64,000 bases of DNA from Bacillota bacterium (GTDB lineage Bacteria > Bacillota > Dethiobacteria > Dethiobacterales > Dethiobacteraceae): positions 150,394-214,393 of the forward strand of contig QLUR01000001.1 of assembly GCA_018725565.1 (NCBI GenBank), written 5' to 3'. Within the stretch, counting starts at the first letter, position 1, and each line of letters opens with the position of its first letter. The notes under the pieces are model-generated. The model did no database searches. It saw only the letters and a list, made by a program, of their open reading frames with translations, and was not told where the DNA came from. Positions 27,685-37,492 of this stretch are shown in pieces. The position numbers and the translations under genes are program-made.

Positions 27685-28416
27685 ATGCGGTTAGCAGCCG
27701 ACCTTCATGTACACTCTCTTGCCAGCGGGCACGCTTTCAGCACGGTAGAGGAGATTGTCCGCGTCGCCCGGAAAAAAGGTTTGGAAATGCTGGCGTTAAC
27801 CGATCACGGTCCGGCGATGCCGGGAGGAGCGCATGAATATTACTTCGGTAACCTGCGCATTCTGCCCAGCCGCCTGCAGGGGGTGGAAATCCTGCGCGGT
27901 GTGGAGGCAAACGTGCTGGATGTGTATGGCAGGCTGGACCTGCCCGAGGGTTACCTGCAACGTCTTGACCTGGTGCTGGCCGGCCTGCATACGCCCTGCC
28001 TGCCTCCATCGGACAAAGACTGCAATACGCTGGCTATGATCAATGCTCTGCGTAATCCGTATGTTGATATTGTTGTCCATCCGGGTAATCCTGAATTTCC
28101 TGTCGACTTTGCAGAGGTGGTCCGGGTAGCAACGGCTGAGGGAAAGGCCCTGGAGCTGAACAACAGTTCTTTCCTGGTGCGGAAAGGCAGCTGGGAATTT
28201 TGCACAGAGGTGGCTCGCCTTGCCCGTCAGTTCGGCACCCTGGTTTCCATCGGCAGTGACGCACATTTTTCTGCAGACGTCGGTAATTTTGAACGGGCGG
28301 TTGAGCTTGCCCAGGCAGCAGGCATTTCGCAGGAGCAAGTGCTGAACAGCTCGGCTCAGCGGGTAAGTGAATTTCTGGCAGCCAGGGGGAAGAAACGCTT
28401 TGTGGAAAAAAGATGA
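27685..28416 (+). CDS. PHP-domain phosphoesterase (YcdX-like)
   Basis: PHP domains are metal-dependent phosphoesterases. The metal ligands are seen in DLHVHS, LTDHGP, RGVEANV, VVHPGNP and IGSDAH. It is 243 residues from ATG 27685, right after the preceding stop; GTG 27670 is possible. The 3' end overlaps the Crp-type regulator by 17 bases. The substrate is unknown. A second, distinct PHP gene lies at 29144-29884. Confidence 0.88.
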   Translation: MRLAADLHVHSLASGHAFSTVEEIVRVARKKGLEMLALTDHGPAMPGGAHEYYFGNLRILPSRLQGVEILRGVEANVLDVYGRLDLPEGYLQRLDLVLAGLHTPCLPPSDKDCNTLAMINALRNPYVDIVVHPGNPEFPVDFAEVVRVATAEGKALELNNSSFLVRKGSWEFCTEVARLARQFGTLVSIGSDAHFSADVGNFERAVELAQAAGISQEQVLNSSAQRVSEFLAARGKKRFVEKR

Positions 28417-29101
28417 GCCGGGACAGCAACGTCCGGAAGTCTTAAAGAAAGTACCTTTTTTTGAGGACCTGACGGACGCAGAATTGTCAATGATTGCAGC
28501 TGTAATGACGGAAAAGGCTTTTGCCAGAAACGAACTGATTTTTCTGGAAGACGATCCGGGAGAAGGCATGTTTATTATCCGGCAGGGCAGGGTAAAGGTC
28601 AGCAAATCCTCGGCTGACGGGCGGGAACAGATCTTGCATATCCTTAAAGAAGGGGACATTTTTGCCGAGGTGGTCCTTTTCGACCAGGGCGTGTACCCGG
28701 CTTCAGCGGAAGCGGTGGAGGAAACCCGTGTCTGGTTGCTGCGCAACGGGGACATGGAGGTGCTGTTGCAGAACCACCCGAAGCTGGCAGTGAAACTGCT
28801 GCGACTGATGGGAAGAAGGCTGCGCCAGGCCCAGCTGCTGATCCGTGACCTGGCGCTGCACGACACCTGCGGGCGGCTGGCCGGGTTGCTGCTGCGTTTT
28901 GCCCGCCGGGAAGGGGAAAGAACAGAAAGGGGAATTGTACTGGACCTGGACCTGACTCGCCAGGAACTGGCCAGCATGATCGGCACCTCACGGGAAACAG
29001 TGGCTCGCATTTTAAGCCGTTTTCAGAGAGAAGGCCTCCTCGAGCTTGATAAACAAAAAATTGTTATCCGCGACGAACAGAAACTACGTGATTGGGCATA
29101 G
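28400..29101 (+). CDS. Crp/Fnr-family transcription regulator
   Basis: A cyclic-nucleotide-binding-type sensor domain (about residues 20-135, FFEDLTDAELSMIAAVM ... GEGMFIIRQGRVKVSK) is followed by a Crp-type winged helix (about 160-233, LTRQELASMIGTSRETVARI). No N-terminal cysteine cluster is present, so it is not an Fe-S Fnr; the ligand cannot be told. TTG 28400 with AGGGGGA upstream gives 233 residues and avoids a deep overlap with the PHP gene. Its targets are unknown. Confidence 0.88.
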   Translation: MWKKDEPGQQRPEVLKKVPFFEDLTDAELSMIAAVMTEKAFARNELIFLEDDPGEGMFIIRQGRVKVSKSSADGREQILHILKEGDIFAEVVLFDQGVYPASAEAVEETRVWLLRNGDMEVLLQNHPKLAVKLLRLMGRRLRQAQLLIRDLALHDTCGRLAGLLLRFARREGERTERGIVLDLDLTRQELASMIGTSRETVARILSRFQREGLLELDKQKIVIRDEQKLRDWA

Positions 29102-29143
29102 TGGTTTTCGGGGCACACTGTTAAGGGGGGTGTGCCTGTTTTT

Positions 29144-29884
29144 ATGCGCATCACAGTTGACCTGCACACGCATACGGTGTACAGTCACGGACAGGGAACC
29201 ATTGAGGACAACGTACGCGCAGCGTACAGCCGCGGTCTGCGGGCTGTGGGTATCGCTGACCACGGCCCGGGTCATCTATTTATCGGTATCAAAGGATTGG
29301 CAGCGTTCCGGCGCATGCAACGGGAAATCGCAAAGACACGCCGGTTGTTTCCGGGGATGGAAATACTTTTGGGGGTAGAGGCTAATATTGTTGACCTGGA
29401 CGGCACTATTGACATTCCGCCTGCCTTCTTGCCGGAACTTGATTACCTGCTGGTCGGCTATCATAAGCTGGTCAGACCGCATAGTATTGCGGCGCTGAAA
29501 GTGGCGCTCCGCAATCTGTTCGCCGGCTGGACCGGTCAGTGTTCCGGCAGCCTGCGCCGCGGGAACACTGCTTCCCTGACGGCGGCAGTCCGGCGTTATC
29601 CGGTTGCCGCGGTTACCCATCCAGGACTGCAAATTGGGATTGATACCTATGAGTTGGCATTGGTTTGCGCCGAGTACGGGACAGCGCTGGAAATCAACAG
29701 CGCCTATGCTGCGGAACAGGAAAATCATGTAAAAAAGGCGCTTCAGGCGGAAGTCAGTTTTTTGGTCAGCAGTGACGCACATTCTCCGGACAGGGTAGGT
29801 GATTTTGCAGAGGCGTTAGCGTTGATTGAACGCCTTAACATCCCCGTGGAACGTCTCCTGAACTGGGAGAACAGTTATAACTAA
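29144..29884 (+). CDS. PHP-domain protein
   Basis: The second PHP phosphoesterase of the window, with metal ligands in DLHTHTVYSHG, IADHGPG, GVEANIVD, AVTHPGL and VSSDAHSPD. ATG 29144 begins just before the first motif; GTG 29132 is an alternative closer to the AAGGGGGG stretch. It is about 246 residues. It precedes rapZ-yvcK-whiA, an arrangement common in clostridia, but the substrate is unknown. Confidence 0.85.
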   Translation: MRITVDLHTHTVYSHGQGTIEDNVRAAYSRGLRAVGIADHGPGHLFIGIKGLAAFRRMQREIAKTRRLFPGMEILLGVEANIVDLDGTIDIPPAFLPELDYLLVGYHKLVRPHSIAALKVALRNLFAGWTGQCSGSLRRGNTASLTAAVRRYPVAAVTHPGLQIGIDTYELALVCAEYGTALEINSAYAAEQENHVKKALQAEVSFLVSSDAHSPDRVGDFAEALALIERLNIPVERLLNWENSYN

Positions 29885-29948
29885 GCAGGAAAACCCGGTT
29901 TGGAAGCGAAACATAAGGCAGAGCAGGGTTGAGTGCGGAGGGAAAAAG

Positions 29949-30815
29949 GTGGAAAATATTCGTTTTGTCATTATCACCGGCCTCTCGGGTGCCGGCAAGA
30001 GTCAGGCGATGCACAGCTTTGAAGATCTGGGCTACTTTTGCATTGACAACCTGCCGCCGTTGCTGATCCCTAAATTTGCTGAGGCGGTGGCGCAGTCGGA
30101 CGGAAAAATCAACCGGATCGCTCTTGTCTCAGACGTTCGCGGCGGCGAGTTTTTTGCCAGCCTGCTGGAGGCCCTGGACTTGCTGACTGAGGTAGGGTTG
30201 GACAGCGAGATTCTCTTCCTGGAAGCGGAAGACCAGGTTCTTATCCGCCGCTTTAAGGAAACGCGCCGCCGCCATCCTTTGGCTGCCCAGGGGAGCATTG
30301 CCGAGGGCATCAGGGAGGAGCGCCGCCTGCTTTCCGGCATCCGCGACCGGGCGGACAAAATAATAGATACATCCGAATTGTCTCCTCAGCAACTGAAGGA
30401 GGAAATCACCTCCCTTTATACACCGGACGGGGAAAAGGACCGTATACTGATAACGCTGGTGGCCTTTGGCTTTAAATACGGTATTCCGCTGGACGCTGAT
30501 CTGGTCTTTGATGTGCGCTTTCTGCCCAATCCCCACTATGTGGAACACCTCCGTCCGCTGACCGGTCTTGAAGAACCGGTAAAGGATTATGTCTGGAAAT
30601 GGGCGATTACGCATAAGTTTTATCAAAAGCTGTCCGACCTGCTCCAGTTTCTCGTTCCCTGTTACAGTAAAGAAGGCAAGCCGCAGCTGGTGATAGCTAT
30701 CGGCTGTACAGGCGGAAAACACCGGTCGGTGGTTATTGCGAATGAATTGGAAAAAATGTTCAAAGGAAAGAATTATAAGATTATCAGGGAATTACGTGAC
30801 CTTGAAAAAGCCTGA
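29949..30815 (+). CDS. rapZ: RNase adapter / nucleotide-binding protein RapZ (YvcJ)
   Basis: A P-loop protein that binds nucleotides and, in other bacteria, a small RNA or UDP-GlcNAc-related signals; in Firmicutes it is called YvcJ. Walker A is GLSGAGKS at residues 11-18. FVIITGLSGAGK, YFCIDNLPPLL and the C-terminal VIAIGCTGGKHRSV are diagnostic. GTG 29949 has GGAGGG 7 to 8 bases ahead. It is 288 residues and begins the rapZ-yvcK-whiA block. Confidence 0.95.
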   Translation: MENIRFVIITGLSGAGKSQAMHSFEDLGYFCIDNLPPLLIPKFAEAVAQSDGKINRIALVSDVRGGEFFASLLEALDLLTEVGLDSEILFLEAEDQVLIRRFKETRRRHPLAAQGSIAEGIREERRLLSGIRDRADKIIDTSELSPQQLKEEITSLYTPDGEKDRILITLVAFGFKYGIPLDADLVFDVRFLPNPHYVEHLRPLTGLEEPVKDYVWKWAITHKFYQKLSDLLQFLVPCYSKEGKPQLVIAIGCTGGKHRSVVIANELEKMFKGKNYKIIRELRDLEKA

Positions 30816-30834
30816 TCGGGAGAGCGGGGAAATC

Positions 30835-31893
30835 ATGGAAACTGACGGGTCCAGGTGGGAAAAAATGCAGATAGCAGCTATCGGGGGCGGAACCGGTCTC
30901 TCAATGCTGTTGCGCGGCTTAAAGAGCTATACGCCCAACTTGTCAGCCATCGTTAATGTAACGGATGACGGGGGCAGTTCAGGCTGGCTGCGTCAGAATA
31001 TGAATATGCTGCCTCCCGGAGATATCCGCAATTGCTTGGTGGCGTTGGCCGACACCGAGCCGTTGCTGGAAAAAATATTTCAGCACCGCTTTACCACCGG
31101 TGAGGGTCTGGAAGGCCATGCGTTCGGGAACCTTTTCCTGGCGGCCCTGACCGATCTGTTTGGCTTTGAGGAAGCGCTGGCTGCGGCGGCCAAAGTACTG
31201 GCTGTCAAAGGAAAGGTGTTGCCGGTTACACTGGACAAATTACAACTGGTGGCGGAATTCTGCGATGGCAGCCAGGTAACAGGCGAGAGTCGGATACCGG
31301 CAAAGCGCGGCAAAATTTCACGCCTGAGGCTTGAGCCGGCCAGCTCCCTGATTTATCCTGCGGCAAGGCAAGCTATTCTGGAAGCTGATTTGGTGGTTGT
31401 CGGACCGGGCAGTCTGTACACCAGCGTTTTGGCTAATCTCCTTGTTTCCGGCGTGGCGGAGACGATGCGGGAAACAAGGGCCTGTAAAGTATACGTCTGC
31501 AATTGTATGACCCAGCCGGGGGAAACAGACGGTTATACCGCCGCCGACCACCTGCAGGTCATTGAGGAACATGTGGGTCCGGGGCTTTTTGATACAGTGA
31601 TTGTCAACTCCGATTTGGCAATTTCTCCCGGACTGCTGCACAAATACGCGCTGGAAGGAGCCGGTCCCGTGCCGGCCGACTTGCAGAGGTTGAATAAATT
31701 CCAGCTGAAGGTATTGCCCGCGGAGTTGATTTTTCAGGAAGAACTGGTCCGCCACGACCACGACCAATTGGCCAGGCTGCTGTTGTCCGCGGCGCAAGGT
31801 TGCGAGGAAAAGGAGCCTGTGTCTATCAGGAATAAAAAGAGGTATGCTGATGACGTATGCCCTGCAGGCCAAAAACGAACTGGTGCGGCATAA
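30835..31893 (+). CDS. yvcK: Gluconeogenesis/morphogenesis factor YvcK (CofD-like)
   Basis: YvcK binds UDP-sugars and is needed for normal shape under gluconeogenic growth in Bacillus. The N-terminal IAAIGGGTGLSMLLRGLK and NVTDDGGSSGWLR motifs, GDIRNCLVAL and VGPGSLYTSVLANLLV are family signatures. ATG 30835 is chosen; an earlier ATG lies inside rapZ. It is 352 residues, longer than usual because the C-terminus runs about 14 codons into whiA (44-base overlap). Confidence 0.95.
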   Translation: METDGSRWEKMQIAAIGGGTGLSMLLRGLKSYTPNLSAIVNVTDDGGSSGWLRQNMNMLPPGDIRNCLVALADTEPLLEKIFQHRFTTGEGLEGHAFGNLFLAALTDLFGFEEALAAAAKVLAVKGKVLPVTLDKLQLVAEFCDGSQVTGESRIPAKRGKISRLRLEPASSLIYPAARQAILEADLVVVGPGSLYTSVLANLLVSGVAETMRETRACKVYVCNCMTQPGETDGYTAADHLQVIEEHVGPGLFDTVIVNSDLAISPGLLHKYALEGAGPVPADLQRLNKFQLKVLPAELIFQEELVRHDHDQLARLLLSAAQGCEEKEPVSIRNKKRYADDVCPAGQKRTGAA

Positions 31894-32839
31894 TCTGGGC
31901 AATAATTGTTGCCGGCGTGCGGAGCTGACCGCGTTTATACATCTGGGAGGGAACCTACAACTTTCCGGGCGGAAGTTGTCGCTTAATGTAGTTACTTCCC
32001 ATGCGGCGGTAGCGCGCCGTGTGTTCAGCTTATTCAGGCAAACCTTCAAACTTGCGGTTCCGGAGGTATTGGTCCGGAAAAAATTCCGGCTGCGAAAAAA
32101 TAACGCGTACCTTGTACGCATTAACGATTCCCCTAAGCTCCGGGAATTGGTTGAGCAGCTTGGTTTGCTGCATGAGGACAAGACGACTGCGTTGCAGGCA
32201 GGCGATAGGTGTTGCCGGCGCTCTTACCTGCGAGCAGCTTTTTTAATTGCCGGCTCACTGTCTAACCCGGAAAATTCTTACCATTTGGAAATATACACTG
32301 ACTACTTGCACCAGGCGGAGGAGCTGGCTGCCTTAATGCTGGCTTTTGGCTTAACTCCAAAAACAATCAAGCGAAAAAACGGTTTTCTGGTCTATCTGAA
32401 AGAAAGCGACCAGATAGGGGTATTTCTGAACATCATAGGCGCCCACACCACGCTGTTCGGGTTTGAAAACATCCGTATTCTGAAAAGTATGCGCAACCGG
32501 ATCAACCGCCTGGTTAATTTCGAAACGGCAAACGTCAACAAAACGGTGGAAGCAGCACTGAAACAGATGGAGGCAATTCAGTATCTTTGCCGTCTGAGGG
32601 GACTGGCTTCTTTAACGCCGCCGCTCAGAAGCCTGGCCGAGTTGCGCCTGGCTCATCCTGAGGCCAGCTTGCAGGAACTGGGGGAAATGATGTCGCCACC
32701 GCTTGGCAAGTCGGGAGTAAACCACCGTATGCGGAAGTTGGTGAAAACGGCCGCCGCTTTAGCACATAAAGAAAGCGGCGGGCAGGATTCTGTCCGCCGC
32801 GGAGCGAATCATAAAACAAAAGGGAAGCAACAGGGATAA
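31850..32839 (+). CDS. whiA: DNA-binding protein WhiA
   Basis: WhiA has an N-terminal LAGLIDADG-like region and a C-terminal HTH. It is a regulator in actinobacteria and affects division and chromosome segregation in Firmicutes. AYLRAAFLIAGSLSNPE-type signatures are seen (YLRAAFLIAGSLSNPENSYH), along with the C-terminal HTH segment SLQELGEMMSPPLGKSGVNH. ATG 31850 has GAGG 7 bases ahead. It is 329 residues and completes the conserved rapZ-yvcK-whiA trio. Confidence 0.95.
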   Translation: MTYALQAKNELVRHNLGNNCCRRAELTAFIHLGGNLQLSGRKLSLNVVTSHAAVARRVFSLFRQTFKLAVPEVLVRKKFRLRKNNAYLVRINDSPKLRELVEQLGLLHEDKTTALQAGDRCCRRSYLRAAFLIAGSLSNPENSYHLEIYTDYLHQAEELAALMLAFGLTPKTIKRKNGFLVYLKESDQIGVFLNIIGAHTTLFGFENIRILKSMRNRINRLVNFETANVNKTVEAALKQMEAIQYLCRLRGLASLTPPLRSLAELRLAHPEASLQELGEMMSPPLGKSGVNHRMRKLVKTAAALAHKESGGQDSVRRGANHKTKGKQQG

Positions 32840-32936
32840 GGTTCTGTTGGCTAACCGTGTCATTTTCGTGTTTCCCGGGTAATAAACTTTGGTAGACTTA
32901 AATAACGAACCAAAAAGCCGGAAGGGATTTTGCCTC

Positions 32937-34340
32937 ATGCGTATATCACAGGGCTGCAAACTCGAGCAGACCCAAAAGCTGTTTATGACGCTTAAGCTGC
33001 AGCAGGCCATCAGCCTGCTCCAGCTTTCTTCGCTTGAGCTGAATGACCTGATACATGAAGAACTGTTAAACAACCCTGTTTTGGAACTGGATGAAGACGA
33101 GGCGAAAGAGGAAGTCAGGGAGAACGGAGACGAAAGCCCTGACAAGGTGCAGGAAAAAGATGCGATAGATTGGGGGATGTATTTTCAGGAGGAAGGTTAC
33201 GAACCGGGACCGGGAACGGGGAGGAGGGATACGGATGACGACGCCTCCTATGAAACTTTCCTTAGCCGGGAGATTTCCCTGCAGGAGCACCTGCTGCTGC
33301 AGTCAGGGTATTGCCGGCTGGCAGAAACAGAAAGAAAAGTGCTGGAGTTCCTGATCGGCAATATTGACCACAATGGTTATCTGATAGGCGAACTACAGGA
33401 GTTTGCTTCACTTCTGGGAGTGGATTACCGGGAGATGGAGCATGCGCTCCAGGTGCTCCAGCAGTTTGACCCTGCCGGAGTCGGGGCCAGGAATTTAAGG
33501 GAATGTTTGCTGCTGCAGCTGCGCGAGCGGGAGAATCCGCCTCCGCTGGCCCGTGTAATTATTGAAGTGTACCTTGAGGAGGTAGCCGCAAACCGCCATA
33601 AAAAAATTGCCTTGGCCTTGCAGGCAGAGCTGTCCGAGGTTCAGGCGGCGGTCGATTTTATACGCACACTGGAACCGAAGCCGGGTCGCCTGGCGGGAAT
33701 TGCGAGCGACGAGGTCCGCTATATCCACCCGGATGTTATCATCGAAAAAGTAGCCGGTGACTATTGTATCCTGGTCAACAAGTATACTGCTCCGAGACTG
33801 ACAATAAATCCTTATTACCGTTTTCTGCTGAGCCAGGGGGCCTGCGAAACATTAACCAGTTCTTTTATCAAAAGTCGCCTGGACTCAGCCCTTTGGCTGT
33901 TACGCAGCATTGAACAGCGCCGCCTGACGCTGTATAAGGTAGCAGAAGCGATTGTCAAGCTGCAGCGGCGTTTTTTTGATGAGGGGGTCAGGTGTTTGCA
34001 GCCGCTTGTCCTGCGCCAAATAGCTGATGAGATAGGAGTTCACGAGTCAACTGTCAGCCGGGCTACGGCTAACAAGTATGCGCAGACGCCCCGTGGTATC
34101 TTCCCTTTGAAATTTTTCTTCGCGTCCGGAATTGAGGGCCATGACGGAACGATTTCTTCGCAGGCAGTCAAAAGCCATCTTCTTGAAGTAATCAGCGCGG
34201 AAAACGTGTACTTCCCACTCAGCGACAAGCGGCTGACCGAGTTGCTGGCTGAACGGGGAATTGTCGTTTCCAGGCGGACGGTGGCTAAATACCGTGAAGA
34301 ATTGGACATCCCTTCATCAGGCAGAAGAAAACGCCACTGA
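32937..34340 (+). CDS. rpoN: RNA polymerase sigma-54 factor
   Basis: Sigma-54 directs transcription from -24/-12 promoters with enhancer-binding activators. Region I is the glutamine- and leucine-rich start (LEQTQKLFMTLKLQQAISLL). Region II is acidic (about 55-90). The core-binding region follows, and the RpoN box RRTVAKYREELDIPSS lies at the C-terminus. It is 467 residues from ATG 32937, with GGAAGGGA 9 bases upstream. It directly precedes the glycolysis operon, where many clostridia carry a CggR repressor instead or in addition. Confidence 0.96.
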   Translation: MRISQGCKLEQTQKLFMTLKLQQAISLLQLSSLELNDLIHEELLNNPVLELDEDEAKEEVRENGDESPDKVQEKDAIDWGMYFQEEGYEPGPGTGRRDTDDDASYETFLSREISLQEHLLLQSGYCRLAETERKVLEFLIGNIDHNGYLIGELQEFASLLGVDYREMEHALQVLQQFDPAGVGARNLRECLLLQLRERENPPPLARVIIEVYLEEVAANRHKKIALALQAELSEVQAAVDFIRTLEPKPGRLAGIASDEVRYIHPDVIIEKVAGDYCILVNKYTAPRLTINPYYRFLLSQGACETLTSSFIKSRLDSALWLLRSIEQRRLTLYKVAEAIVKLQRRFFDEGVRCLQPLVLRQIADEIGVHESTVSRATANKYAQTPRGIFPLKFFFASGIEGHDGTISSQAVKSHLLEVISAENVYFPLSDKRLTELLAERGIVVSRRTVAKYREELDIPSSGRRKRH

Positions 34341-34490
34341 TTGCACTGTAAATGTATATATGGAAGCTGCAGGAATTTTTATTCCGGCGCAGAATACATC
34401 ATGGCGGCAGGACGCTGTATTTAAGCGGGCTTTCTGTTGTATTAGGGGGCAAATTATCAAAATAGACTTAAATTGTCTGGAGGTAGGGCA

Positions 34491-35507
34491 ATGAAAGTTA
34501 AACTAGGCGTAAACGGTTTTGGACGGATCGGGCGTGCCTGCATACGCGCATCGCTTGACCATCCCGGGGCGGAAGTGGTCGCCTTTAACAGCACTCGCGA
34601 CCCGCAGTTCCTGGCTCACCTGCTAAAATATGATTCCGTTTACGGTCACTTGCCTTACGAAGTGAGAGCAGAAGGACAGACACTGGTCGTTAACGGCCGC
34701 AGGATGACGATCTTGGCCGACCGGGACCCGGCTAAGCTAAACTGGGGGGCTTATGGCGCAGAAGTGGTGGTGGAAGCTACCGGGGCTTTCAAGGACGCGC
34801 AGGACGTTTCCGGCCAGTTAAGCGGAGCAGCGAAAAAAATGATTATTACCTCACCGGCCAAGGGAGTAGACACTACAATTGTCATGGGGGTTAATGAGAG
34901 TGCGTACGACCCGGACAGGCACCACATTATTTCCAACGCCTCCTGCACCACCAACTGCCTGGCGCCCGTCTGCAAAGTGCTGGATGAGGAATTCACCTTT
35001 GTTAAAGGTTTAATGACCACGGTTCACGCGTATACTAACGATCAGAGAATCCTCGACCTGACGCATAAGGACTACCGCCGTGCCAGGGCGGCGGGACTGT
35101 CCATCATCCCGACAACCACAGGCGCCGCCCGCGCCGTGTCTTTAGTCCTGCCCGGTATTGCAGGGAAAATTGACGGCTTTGCCTTGCGTGTTCCCACTCC
35201 GACAGTATCGCTTGTTGACTTAGTCGCAGAGCTAGGCCAAGAGGTAACTGCCAAAGAAGTCAATGCTGCTTTTCGTCGTGCGGCTGACGGCCCGCTCCGC
35301 GGGATACTCGGCGTTTCCGATGAACCGCTTGTTTCGGTGGACTATAAGGGCGACCCTCGTTCAAGCGTTGTGGATGCACTCTCCACAATGGTCGTAGCGG
35401 GCAACATGGTAAAAGTTGTTGCCTGGTACGACAACGAGTGGGCTTATGCGCAGCGCGTCCTGGACCTGGCCGCCTATCTCGCGCGGCAAAAGGGCTGTAA
35501 GAAATAG
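34491..35507 (+). CDS. gap: Glyceraldehyde-3-phosphate dehydrogenase
   Basis: Oxidises glyceraldehyde 3-phosphate to 1,3-bisphosphoglycerate, or the reverse. The Rossmann motif GFGRIGR is at 9-15 and catalytic Cys152 lies in SNASCTTNC. ATG 34491 has GGAGG 7 bases ahead; the protein is 338 residues. The residue that follows Asn33 is Ser34 (AFNST), where NAD-specific enzymes usually have Asp; NADP-using GapB-type enzymes also lack that Asp. Coenzyme preference may therefore be NADP or dual. It heads the gap-pgk-tpiA-gpmI-eno operon. Confidence 0.96.
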   Translation: MKVKLGVNGFGRIGRACIRASLDHPGAEVVAFNSTRDPQFLAHLLKYDSVYGHLPYEVRAEGQTLVVNGRRMTILADRDPAKLNWGAYGAEVVVEATGAFKDAQDVSGQLSGAAKKMIITSPAKGVDTTIVMGVNESAYDPDRHHIISNASCTTNCLAPVCKVLDEEFTFVKGLMTTVHAYTNDQRILDLTHKDYRRARAAGLSIIPTTTGAARAVSLVLPGIAGKIDGFALRVPTPTVSLVDLVAELGQEVTAKEVNAAFRRAADGPLRGILGVSDEPLVSVDYKGDPRSSVVDALSTMVVAGNMVKVVAWYDNEWAYAQRVLDLAAYLARQKGCKK

Positions 35508-35525
35508 TACGGGGGGGGGTTGTAA

Positions 35526-36710
35526 GTGGCCAAAAGAACAGTCAGGGAGATAGCCCTGGCCGGCAAGCGTGTTTTTGTGCGCGTTGATTTTAATGTGCCG
35601 CAAAACGGCCCGGGAGAAATACTGGACGATACGAAAATCAGGGCGGCTCTGCCAACGATCCGTTACCTGCTTGACCAGGGTGCCGCCGTAATTTTGGCCA
35701 GCCACCTGGGGCGTCCCAAGGGGCGAGTGCAGGAGAACCTGCGCCTGGATGCGATTAGGCGGAGGGTGGCGGAATTACTGGGGCGGGACGTGCAAAAGAC
35801 CAGCGAAGTCGTTGGGGAGACAGTCACGGCGGCAGCCGCTGCCCTGCAACCCGGGAAGATTCTGCTGCTGGAAAACGTCCGCTTTCACCCCGGAGAGGAA
35901 AAAAATGACCCGGAGTTAGCCCGTGCTTATGCCAGCCTTGCTGAAATTTTTGTGTCGGATGCTTTCGGAACGGCTCATCGTGCTCATGCTTCCAACGTTG
36001 GGATAGCTGCCTTCCTGCCGGCGGTGGCCGGCCTGCTGCTGGCGGAAGAGGTGAGCAATCTGGACAAGGCTTTACTTAATCCCGACCGTCCGCTGGTAGC
36101 TGTTGCCGGAGGCAACAAGGTGGCCGACAAAATAGGCATTCTCAAAAACCTGCTTCATAAAGCCGAGTCCTTGTTGCTGGGCGGCGGTATGGCCAACACT
36201 TTTCTGCATGCCAAAGGATGTCAGTTGGGACGTTCCAAGCTGGAAGAAAGCAGCCTGGCGGAAGCGACCGCCTTAATCGCTGCCGCAGCAGACCACGGTG
36301 TTAATCTTTGCCTGCCCGCGGATGTGGTGGTGGCAGAAGAGGCGGTTCCCGGTGCACAGGCGGAAGTGGTGCCGGTGAACGCCGTCCCGCCTGACAAGAT
36401 GGCGCTTGATATCGGGCCGGCCACTCGCCGCCAGTATTCCGAAATAATCAGCGGGGCGGGAACGGTAATCTGGAACGGCCCGCTTGGCGTTTACGAAATT
36501 GAGCAGTTTGCCGCGGGGACTAATGCTATCGCCCGAGCGATAGCAGCTTCCGGTGCATTTTCCATTGTTGCCGGCGGCGATGCCGTGGCGGCGGTGGAAA
36601 AAGCGGGTGTGGCGGCTGAGATTTCACACCTTTCCACCGGGGGGGGCGCCACGCTGGAGTACTGGGAGGGCAGGGAACTGCCCGGCATTGCTGTTTTACA
36701 GGATAATTAA
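35526..36710 (+). CDS. pgk: Phosphoglycerate kinase
   Basis: Transfers phosphate between 1,3-bisphosphoglycerate and ADP. RVDFNVP near the N-terminus, LASHLGRPKG, LLLENVRFHPGEE and GGGMANTFL are the classical motifs, and the C-terminal nucleotide-binding GGDAVAAVEKAG and HLSTGGGATLEY are intact. It has 394 residues. GTG 35526 is preceded by a run of eight G at spacing 7. Confidence 0.97.
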   Translation: MAKRTVREIALAGKRVFVRVDFNVPQNGPGEILDDTKIRAALPTIRYLLDQGAAVILASHLGRPKGRVQENLRLDAIRRRVAELLGRDVQKTSEVVGETVTAAAAALQPGKILLLENVRFHPGEEKNDPELARAYASLAEIFVSDAFGTAHRAHASNVGIAAFLPAVAGLLLAEEVSNLDKALLNPDRPLVAVAGGNKVADKIGILKNLLHKAESLLLGGGMANTFLHAKGCQLGRSKLEESSLAEATALIAAAADHGVNLCLPADVVVAEEAVPGAQAEVVPVNAVPPDKMALDIGPATRRQYSEIISGAGTVIWNGPLGVYEIEQFAAGTNAIARAIAASGAFSIVAGGDAVAAVEKAGVAAEISHLSTGGGATLEYWEGRELPGIAVLQDN

Positions 36711-36728
36711 CCTTAGGAGAGACAACAA

Positions 36729-37492
36729 ATGCGGGTACCAATTATTGCCGCCAACTGGAAAATGTATAAAACCACTGCTGAGGCTCAGGATTTCCTGGGT
36801 AAATTCTCCGGGATGGTTACAGCGGGGAAGATAGAAGTTGTTATCTGCCCGCCTTTTACATTGCTCTGCGCAGTGGCAGCACTATGCCGGCAAAGCGGGC
36901 TGAAGCTAGGCGCACAAAATATGTTTTGGGAAATGTCCGGTCCCTATACCGGAGAGGTTTCACCGCGGCATCTGGCGGATCTGGGCGTTCACTATGTGCT
37001 TCTCGGCCATTCTGAACGGAGGCAGCATTTCGACGAGACTGAGGAAGACATCTCCCGCAAGGTGAAGGCCGCTTTCGCCGCTGACCTGACTCCCATCGTC
37101 TGTGTCGGAGAAAGCTGGCCGGAGCGCCTGGCCGGTCAGACAGCCAATGTGGTGCAAAGACAGCTGGCGTCAGCTTTGCGGGACTTGGACCCTTCCCAGG
37201 TGCGGCGCGTGGTTGTGGCTTATGAACCGGTCTGGGCCATCGGCAGCGGCCTGCCGGCTGCCCGGAATGACGCGGAACAGGCGGCGCTGGAGCTCCGCCG
37301 GCAGATTGGGGAGCAGTTCAGCCTGAAAGTAGCCAGAGATGTGCGTATCCAGTACGGCGGCAGCGTTAATCCGGAAAATATCCGGGAGTTTATGGGCAGT
37401 CCCGAGATTGACGGTGCCCTGGTAGGCGGCGCGAGCCTGAATGCCGAAAGTTTCGCGGCGCTTGTCAGCAGTGCCGCGCAAGCGGAAGCGCT

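Noticed and set aside
27796..29010. Minus-strand open frame of 404 codons
   Set aside because: It runs antisense across the PHP and Crp/Fnr genes, is low-complexity rich in Ser and Arg, and shows no domain.
34341..34490. CggR-type operator and promoter ahead of gap
   Set aside because: No convincing -35/-10 pair or dyad could be identified by eye.
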